Origin: Paramixta manurensis | Lineage (GTDB): Bacteria; Pseudomonadota; Gammaproteobacteria; Enterobacterales; Enterobacteriaceae | DNA length: 64,000 nt | Reading direction: 5' to 3' | Assembly: GCF_013285385.1 (NCBI RefSeq) | Contig: NZ_CP054212.1 | Location: forward strand, 3,596,001 to 3,660,000 | Shown here: one piece after another, positions 58,867 through 64,000 of the stretch | Layout: each line of letters opens with the position of its first letter | Position numbering within the stretch: the stretch's first letter is position 1 | Translations under genes and position numbers: made by a program | The notes under the pieces: generated by a model | The model's database searches: none | The model's input: the letters and a program-made list of their open reading frames with translations, nothing else | Told to the model about the DNA's origin: nothing

Positions 58867-60846
58867 ATGACGTCGAAAAAAACCCACTCAGCACTACTCA
58901 TTGCAGCCATAACGCCTCTGGTAATCCACGCGGCCGATGGCGACTCGATGGTCGTCACCGCGACCGGTTTTGAACAAAAAATTCAGGATGCGCCCGCCTC
59001 TATTTCCGTCATCACCCAACAACAAATCGCCGATAAAGCCTGGCGTGATGTTACCGATGCGCTAAAAGACGTGCCGGGCGTGGTGGTTACCGGCGGCGCC
59101 AGCAGCAGCGACATCAGTATTCGCGGGATGGCATCGCAATATACCTTGTTCCTGGTTGACGGTAAGCGTATCAGCACGCGTGAAACGCGCCCGAATAGCG
59201 ATAATGCCGGAATCGAACAGGGTTGGTTGCCGCCGTTGAACTCAATTGAGCGTATTGAAGTGATACGCGGCCCGATGTCATCGCTGTATGGTTCTGACGC
59301 AATGGGCGGCGTGATTAACATCATCACCAAAAAAATCTCTAATACCAAAGGCTGGAGTGGTTCGCTTCAGGGCGATGCCACCTTGCAGGAAAACCGTGAC
59401 TCCGGCGATTTATATCAAACCAACCTTTATGCCTCCGGCCCCTTGATCCCCGGCTTGTTAGGCGCCAAAGTTTCCGGGCTGTTATCGCATCGCCAACAAG
59501 ACCGGATTGTGAACGGGTATAACGAACAGCGCATGCGTAACGGCGCGGTCACCTTTAACCTGACGCCCGATGAAAACAATGATTTTGACCTCGAAATTGC
59601 ACGTGAGTTACAGGATCGTAATAGCACTCCTGGCATGTCGCGCGAGCGTGAAATCTGTCGCGGAAATATCTGTACTCCGAATACCAAAAGCAATACGCGT
59701 TACGAGCACACCACCTACTCTCTGACGCATAATGGCTATTACGAGGCGTTTAATACCACCAGCTATATCCTGCATGAAGAGACTCATAATCCGTCACGCG
59801 ATATGCGTTCGTGGAACACCCTGTTCAATAATCAGAACCAACTTTTTCTTGGCGATCATACTCTGACCGTTGGCGGAGAGTATCGTTATGAAAAATTACG
59901 CGATGCGGGGAATCAGCTTGAGGCTGCGGCAGGCCTGAATACCTTAACCCGTTGGAACTGGGCGCTGTTCGGCGAAGATGCGTGGGCAATGACCGAGCGC
60001 TTCACCTTTACCAGCGGCTTACGCATGGAGAAGAATGAAAACTACGGCACCAACTGGACGCCGCGCGGTTATGGCGTCTGGCACCTTAGCCCACACTGGA
60101 CGCTGAAAGGCGGTGTGTCAGCCGGCTATCGTGCGCCTAACTTACGGCAATCATCCGCACGTTGGGGGCAAGTAACCGGCGGCGGTCGCCTCGATGGCAT
60201 TATTGTCGGGAACCCGGATCTGAAGCCGGAAAAAAGCCTGAGCGAAGAGATCGCCTTGCTGTGGGATAATAACGCTGACCTTAACGCTGGCGTGACGCTA
60301 TTTAATACCGATTTCAAACATAAAATTACCGAAGTTCGGCGCTGTAATAGCAGCGCGGATCCTGCCTGCCAGATCGGTAATCACCGCTATGATTTTGTCA
60401 GCGACCGTGAAAATGTCGATAAAGCCAGTATGCGAGGCGTGGAATCCAGCTTTGGTTGGAAAATTACCGAACAGCTAAACTGGACCGCTAACTATACGTT
60501 TACCGAATCCGAACAGAAAAGCGGGCTATTCTCCGGCCAACCGCTGAATAAAATGCCGAAGCATATGTTTAACACCACGCTGGATTGGGAAGCGACGCAA
60601 GATATAAAACTCTGGAGCCGGGTCAACTTGCGCGGCAAAAGCAGCGAGTATTTAAGCCGAACGTCCATGGCGCAAGGCACTCCTTCTTACACGCTGGTGG
60701 ATGCAGGGTTACGCTATTATGCCTGGAAAAATATGATGTTGACGGCGGGTGTTTATAACCTGTTTGATAAACAAATCGATTATGACACCTATGATACGGT
60801 GCTCGACGGACGCCGTTACACCTTTGGTTTAACCTACACGTTTTAA
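58867..60846 (+). CDS. TonB-dependent receptor, CirA/FepA-like (catecholate type)
   Basis: A 659-residue outer-membrane receptor. After a signal peptide (ending VIHA|ADGD) come the TonB box DSMVVTATG, plug domain (DAPASISVITQQQIADKAW; VPGVVVTGGASSSDISIRGM; ERIEVIRGPMSSLYGSDAMGG near 128) and a barrel that ends in the aromatic LTYTF. The plug is very close to E. coli CirA, which imports linear catecholate siderophores; one external loop has a Cys pair (REICRGNICTPN). The ATG of MTSKKTHSALL is the likely start, though its ribosome site is weak. A Fur box lies upstream. Confidence 0.88.
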   Translation: MTSKKTHSALLIAAITPLVIHAADGDSMVVTATGFEQKIQDAPASISVITQQQIADKAWRDVTDALKDVPGVVVTGGASSSDISIRGMASQYTLFLVDGKRISTRETRPNSDNAGIEQGWLPPLNSIERIEVIRGPMSSLYGSDAMGGVINIITKKISNTKGWSGSLQGDATLQENRDSGDLYQTNLYASGPLIPGLLGAKVSGLLSHRQQDRIVNGYNEQRMRNGAVTFNLTPDENNDFDLEIARELQDRNSTPGMSREREICRGNICTPNTKSNTRYEHTTYSLTHNGYYEAFNTTSYILHEETHNPSRDMRSWNTLFNNQNQLFLGDHTLTVGGEYRYEKLRDAGNQLEAAAGLNTLTRWNWALFGEDAWAMTERFTFTSGLRMEKNENYGTNWTPRGYGVWHLSPHWTLKGGVSAGYRAPNLRQSSARWGQVTGGGRLDGIIVGNPDLKPEKSLSEEIALLWDNNADLNAGVTLFNTDFKHKITEVRRCNSSADPACQIGNHRYDFVSDRENVDKASMRGVESSFGWKITEQLNWTANYTFTESEQKSGLFSGQPLNKMPKHMFNTTLDWEATQDIKLWSRVNLRGKSSEYLSRTSMAQGTPSYTLVDAGLRYYAWKNMMLTAGVYNLFDKQIDYDTYDTVLDGRRYTFGLTYTF

Positions 60847-60858
60847 TCCGCTCTCTCC

Positions 60859-60886
60859 TCCCCCGGCGCTCAGTTCGTTCGGGGGA
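60859..60886 (+). terminator. Hairpin after the CirA-like receptor
   Basis: TCCCCCG and CGGGGGA form a perfect seven-base stem with a 14-base loop, 12 bases past the stop. There is no U tract, so it is a weak terminator call. Confidence 0.4.
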
Positions 60887-60957
60887 CACTGCTTGCGTCC
60901 TCACTATCTTCAACTACGCTGAATGTTTACCGTAAAACTTTAACGAGGGAAAATATA

Positions 60958-61128
60958 ATGTTGAAAACTACCGCCTCAGTTTTATTAATTGCCATTGTCG
61001 GCATGCTTGCCGGTTGCCAAAGTGACAGCAGTGGCGTCGGTAATGATGGACGACCGCACGCACCGAGCGCGCAACCTGCGCCTGGTGCAACGCCCGGTGC
61101 AAGCCCGACCGGCGCGCCTGAGTCTTAA
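60958..61128 (+). CDS. Small lipoprotein, Pro/Ala-rich
   Basis: A 56-residue protein with a lipoprotein signal peptide: basic start (MLKTT), hydrophobic core and lipobox GMLAGC with Cys at residue 20; the mature part QSDSSGVGNDGRPHAPSA and a Pro-Ala-Gly-Thr tail is low in complexity and likely extended. GAGGG precedes the ATG by seven bases. It follows the CirA-like receptor by 111 bases and may be co-transcribed. I know no function; a surface or periplasm-spanning spacer lipoprotein is a guess. Confidence 0.75.
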   Translation: MLKTTASVLLIAIVGMLAGCQSDSSGVGNDGRPHAPSAQPAPGATPGASPTGAPES

Positions 61129-61182
61129 TAGCGCGGCGTGGCAACCGTAAAGAGTGTGTGGTTGGATAATGTTATGCAGCAA

Positions 61183-61210
61183 TTTGGCCAGGCAGCGACG
61201 CTTGGCCAAA
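61183..61210. terminator. Hairpin between lipoprotein and racemase-fold genes
   Basis: TTTGGCCA and TGGCCAAA form a perfect eight-base stem with a 12-base loop between two convergent genes. It may terminate either side weakly; no clean U tract is seen. Confidence 0.4.
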
Positions 61211-61217
61211 CCAAGAT

Positions 61218-61937
61218 TTAGCTCAGTAGGCGGCCATAACCGCTGTGCGAATGTTGCACGCCAGCAACGCGTAAGGCGTTCCACATCATCGCGGAGGCGG
61301 CGGAAATCACCGGTTTGCCGAGGTCGTTTTCCAGCACCTGTAACGCATCCAGCGTTGGCATACCGACCCCACTGAGAAACACGGCGTCGGCATCCGGGCG
61401 ATCTACCGCCCGTGCGATGGCGTAGGCACGTTCATCGTTTTCTTCATAAATATTACGCACATTAGCGAGCTGACCATAACTCACCACTTCAATCCCCTGC
61501 TCTTCCAGATGCCGCTTGCCCTGTAGCGTGGTCACCTCATTGTAGGGTGTGGCATAGGCGATGCGCCGCACGTTGAGATGTTCAAGTGCCGCCAATACGC
61601 TACCGAAGGCGGTAATGAACCGCGTGCCGCTAAGCTGTTCAATGCGCGCAACCAACGCGGCCTCTGCGGCGCTTCCCAATGTATAACTGGTGGCGGTGTG
61701 TGCCATCACGATGACCTGCGGCGATACCATTGCCAGCAATGCGCTGCACGACTCTATGCTGTCGATCTGGCTGCGGTTGCGCTCCTCTTGCCCTTCATGG
61801 GTACCGGCCGGGCCGCTGGCGGTCATACGGGTAAAGTGGAGCGAAACGCCCTGCGGCGCGAGCGCTTGCATTTCCGGCTCAACAGTCGGATTGCCGGGGG
61901 GAACCAAGAAGCCCAATCGTGCTCTCCAGCCTTTCAT
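61218..61937 (-). CDS. Asp/Glu-racemase-fold protein (maleate isomerase/arylmalonate decarboxylase-like) without the usual Cys pair
   Basis: A 239-residue member of the Asp/Glu racemase superfamily: RLGFLVPPGNPTVEPEM at the start is the signature of the maleate isomerase / arylmalonate decarboxylase branch. The two catalytic positions that normally hold Cys read VMAHTATSY near residue 77 and VFLSGVGMPTLD near 189; the only Cys of the protein is in SIESCSALL. So normal two-Cys or one-Cys chemistry seems excluded. It follows the MmgE/PrpD gene by 47 bases in the same direction and likely shares its pathway. Confidence 0.75.
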   Translation of the reverse strand: MKGWRARLGFLVPPGNPTVEPEMQALAPQGVSLHFTRMTASGPAGTHEGQEERNRSQIDSIESCSALLAMVSPQVIVMAHTATSYTLGSAAEAALVARIEQLSGTRFITAFGSVLAALEHLNVRRIAYATPYNEVTTLQGKRHLEEQGIEVVSYGQLANVRNIYEENDERAYAIARAVDRPDADAVFLSGVGMPTLDALQVLENDLGKPVISAASAMMWNALRVAGVQHSHSGYGRLLS

Positions 61938-61984
61938 AATGCGTACTCCGTCGATGTGATGAAAAAATAGGTTCGGTATAGGGC

Positions 61985-63319
61985 TTAGCCACGCAGCAAC
62001 GCGGTCAGTTCGCGCAGATCTCCCAGCGCGGGTAGATTAAGTACCCGTTGTTCAACCGCGGCGGCATTGGCACCCAGCACCGGCTCGACCAGACGACGAT
62101 ATTTAGCCACCACCTTATCGCGGTCGGGTTTAAGCGTCGCGCCTTCTGAGCCTTCAATCACCAGCCGTTCACTGCCATGCTCAATCTCGATCTTCACTGT
62201 GTCGTCACGCGCCGGATCTCGCACCAAGTCGATACGTTCACCCAGCGCCAGTACCTCGGCGTCGGCATAATTTTCGTAAAAACTGAATTCATTAATCGGA
62301 CGACCCAGTAATGCTGCGGCAATGCAGAACCGCGCGCTAACCCGGGCCTTAAGCGAGCTTGCATAGGGCGGCAGGTTGGTGAATCCGGGGTTGGTGTAGG
62401 TTAGATCGCTGACCGTTACCGTGATGCGCCCTATCTTATGCGGCTCAATACGGTGCTCGCTGGCGAGCATCAGCGTCAGCGCGACTGGCGTCTGGATAAA
62501 GATGCAAATCGGGAACTCCTTGTAAATAGTCTCTTCAATCAGATAGTGCTCCCCCAGCCCCTCGGTCGCCGCGTCTACCTGTTCAGTGGAACCGGCAAAA
62601 GCATGATAAAAACCGGCCTCGCCTTCGAAAGCCAGCGGGCTTGCCGTTGCCCCTGCGCGAGCCAACAGCGCAGCGGTCACGCCATTGCGACAGGCCATAC
62701 CGACGTTGAGCTTCACTTCCATGGTGCCGGTCAGAAACCCCGCGCCGAAACCTGAAGCAAACACGGCGGCGCAACCGAGCGCGTTAACGATCTGCGTCTC
62801 ATCGAGCCGGAGCATTCTTGCTGCCGTGGCGGCGGCGGCGAGGGTTCCCGCCACGCCAGTGGCACGGAATTTGGGTAGCATGCCGGGGCCGCCGAGGTAG
62901 ATGCGACCGACCACTTCATAGCCCACTGCAATGGCAGCGATCAGGTCTTTTCCCGAGCCGCCGAATTCATCGGCAATCGCAAGCGCAGCAGGCAGCGTCA
63001 CCGCGCCAGGATGTGATTTGCAAAGAAAATCATCCTGCGTACGGCCATTGACCAGTAACGCGTTGATAAATGCCGCATCCACCGTGGGTACCGTCGTTCT
63101 GCGACCAATGATGGTTGCCGGGCCAGCCGTGTTCCCGATCAACTGGCTTGCCAGTGAAGGCACCGGTAAGCCGCTAGCCGCGATAGCCGTCGAGAGCGTA
63201 TCAAGGATGCGTTCCTGGGCGAATGCCGCGACAGGTTCAGGCACACTCTCGGTTAGCGTTGCGCCGATAAAGCGGGCAAAACGCTGGCTAACCGTCGGCC
63301 TAGATACAGATTCAGACAT
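61985..63319 (-). CDS. MmgE/PrpD-family protein (methylcitrate dehydratase/aconitate decarboxylase fold)
   Basis: A 444-residue protein of the MmgE/PrpD family, which includes 2-methylcitrate dehydratase and cis-aconitate decarboxylase. NGRTQDDFLCKSHPGAVTLPAALAIAD near residue 90 holds the substrate-site His of this fold; AIAVGYEVVGRIYLG near 124 and ARFCIAAALLGRPI near 330 are family segments. The start ATG of MSESVSRP has AGGAGAA upstream. The adjacent citrate-type symporter and racemase-fold gene point to a tricarboxylate or related branched acid; the reaction is not determined. Confidence 0.82.
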   Translation of the reverse strand: MSESVSRPTVSQRFARFIGATLTESVPEPVAAFAQERILDTLSTAIAASGLPVPSLASQLIGNTAGPATIIGRRTTVPTVDAAFINALLVNGRTQDDFLCKSHPGAVTLPAALAIADEFGGSGKDLIAAIAVGYEVVGRIYLGGPGMLPKFRATGVAGTLAAAATAARMLRLDETQIVNALGCAAVFASGFGAGFLTGTMEVKLNVGMACRNGVTAALLARAGATASPLAFEGEAGFYHAFAGSTEQVDAATEGLGEHYLIEETIYKEFPICIFIQTPVALTLMLASEHRIEPHKIGRITVTVSDLTYTNPGFTNLPPYASSLKARVSARFCIAAALLGRPINEFSFYENYADAEVLALGERIDLVRDPARDDTVKIEIEHGSERLVIEGSEGATLKPDRDKVVAKYRRLVEPVLGANAAAVEQRVLNLPALGDLRELTALLRG

Positions 63320-63353
63320 TTGAATTTCTCCTGGAGCGTGAGACAAAAAATCA

Positions 63354-64000
63354 TCAGTGCTGAGTTTGCGGCTGCGCGGCGGCACGCCGTTGCGACTGGC
63401 GATAAGCGAAGATCAAACTGGCGGCCAGACCGCAGACCGCGCCTACACTCATCCACAAACCGGGCGCCGCGCGATTGTCCAACACACTAACCAGCCAGGT
63501 CGCGATAGCCGGTGTAAAGCCACCGAAAATCGTCGCGCTGACGCCAAATGCCAGCGAAAAGGCTGCCGTGCGGATCTCCGGCGGCATAACTTCAGCAAGA
63601 GCGATATACATTGCGCCGTTATACCCGGCATACAGAAACGACAGCCACAGCGATACCAGCAACAGATGGGTTAAATCCGGCGAGTGAACCACCCACAGCA
63701 TGGCGGGATAAGCGGTCACGATTGCCAGCATTGAGAAGCCGATCAATACCGGCCAGCGCCCAACACGGTCAGACAATGCCCCCATGATCGGCAACCAGAA
63801 TGCATTCGAGATCCCCACCCCCAGCGCGGCCAGTAGGCTATCTGTGGTGGTCAGGTGCAGCACCTTATCGCCGAAGGTCGGCGTGTAGACCGCCAGTAAA
63901 TAGAAGGAGACGTTGGTCATCGACACCAGCAGAATGCCGGTTAAGACCGTGCCGAAGTGCGTCCCTAACTGCGTGAAAATTTCGCGCGTCGCGGGGCGTT
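63354..64000 (-). CDS. MHS-family citrate/tricarballylate-type proton symporter (5' part cut)
   Basis: The C-terminal 215 codons of an MFS transporter; the reading frame is open to base 64000, so the start lies outside the window. The sequence (FYLLAVYTPTFGDKVLHLT, then GALSDRVGRWPVL as the second MFS loop motif, and YNGAMYIALAEVMPPEIRTAAFS) belongs to the metabolite:H+ symporter family and resembles CitA and TcuC, which import citrate or tricarballylate. It is the first visible gene of the cassette, 34 bases upstream of the MmgE/PrpD gene. Confidence 0.85.
   Translation of the reverse strand, partial: RPATREIFTQLGTHFGTVLTGILLVSMTNVSFYLLAVYTPTFGDKVLHLTTTDSLLAALGVGISNAFWLPIMGALSDRVGRWPVLIGFSMLAIVTAYPAMLWVVHSPDLTHLLLVSLWLSFLYAGYNGAMYIALAEVMPPEIRTAAFSLAFGVSATIFGGFTPAIATWLVSVLDNRAAPGLWMSVGAVCGLAASLIFAYRQSQRRAAAQPQTQH

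Noticed and set aside
1..64000. Insertion sequences, CRISPR arrays, integrases, toxin-antitoxin pairs
   Set aside because: Reading all genes and intergenic regions showed no transposase, integrase, regularly spaced repeats or toxin-antitoxin-like gene pair.

Overview
The window is chromosomal DNA of a member of the Enterobacterales. The evidence is the conserved block gshA, yqaA, yqaB, tRNA-Arg cluster, tRNA-Ser, csrA, alaS, recX, recA, pncC and mltB, whose proteins read almost like the Escherichia coli ones, together with an E. coli-type LexA box and recA promoter. The accessory content (ygc genes, Ehu-type transporter, a Fae homologue, many sugar-acid and polyol cassettes) fits an environmental or plant/insect-associated genus outside Escherichia/Salmonella. 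I cannot name the species from sequence alone. Both ends are cut: gshA on the left and an MHS-family transporter on the right.

1-10943 is core genome, all on the minus strand. The tRNA operon at 1867-2615 holds one tRNA-Ser(GCU), three tRNA-Arg(ACG) and two RtT-like repeat units, each ending in a 19-base copy of the tRNA-Arg 3' end. tam and yjdM lie between pncC and mltB.

11074-25741 is accessory DNA bounded by two copies of a ToxR-type two-gene module: a membrane-anchored winged-helix regulator plus a FidL-like partner, as in MarT/FidL. Between them is the ygcU-ygcW / yqcE-ygcE / ygcP cluster, where two divergent operons each begin with an almost identical leader terminator and a GlpP-family antiterminator protein is encoded beside them. 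Next comes a LysR-controlled operon with an MFS transporter, a formaldehyde-activating-enzyme (Fae) homologue, an aldo/keto reductase and an aldehyde dehydrogenase.

26148-43057 is carbohydrate and nitrogen catabolism. It has a zinc alcohol dehydrogenase with an AraC regulator, and then a nine-gene minus-strand operon (split transketolase, two SDR dehydrogenases, FGGY kinase, RbsABC-like transporter with a DUF2291 lipoprotein) facing a divergent DeoR regulator with two palindromic operator candidates. After this comes an Ehu-type amino-acid/ectoine ABC transporter with a deacylase inserted between binding protein and permeases.

43058-64000 starts with a long AT-rich gap, a KGG-repeat stress protein and two unknown small genes. 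It continues with an RpiR regulator beside a Fur-controlled TonB receptor and its periplasmic binding protein. Then come a LacI / enolase-superfamily dehydratase / MFS cassette with a perfect 22-bp operator, and a GntR / DraG-fold hydrolase / PfkB kinase / GPH transporter operon resembling E. coli yegTUVW. The window ends with an epimerase-like gene, a Fur-controlled CirA-like receptor, a 56-residue lipoprotein and a cassette of Asp/Glu-racemase-fold protein, MmgE/PrpD protein and citrate-type symporter. I see no insertion sequence, integrase, prophage or CRISPR array.
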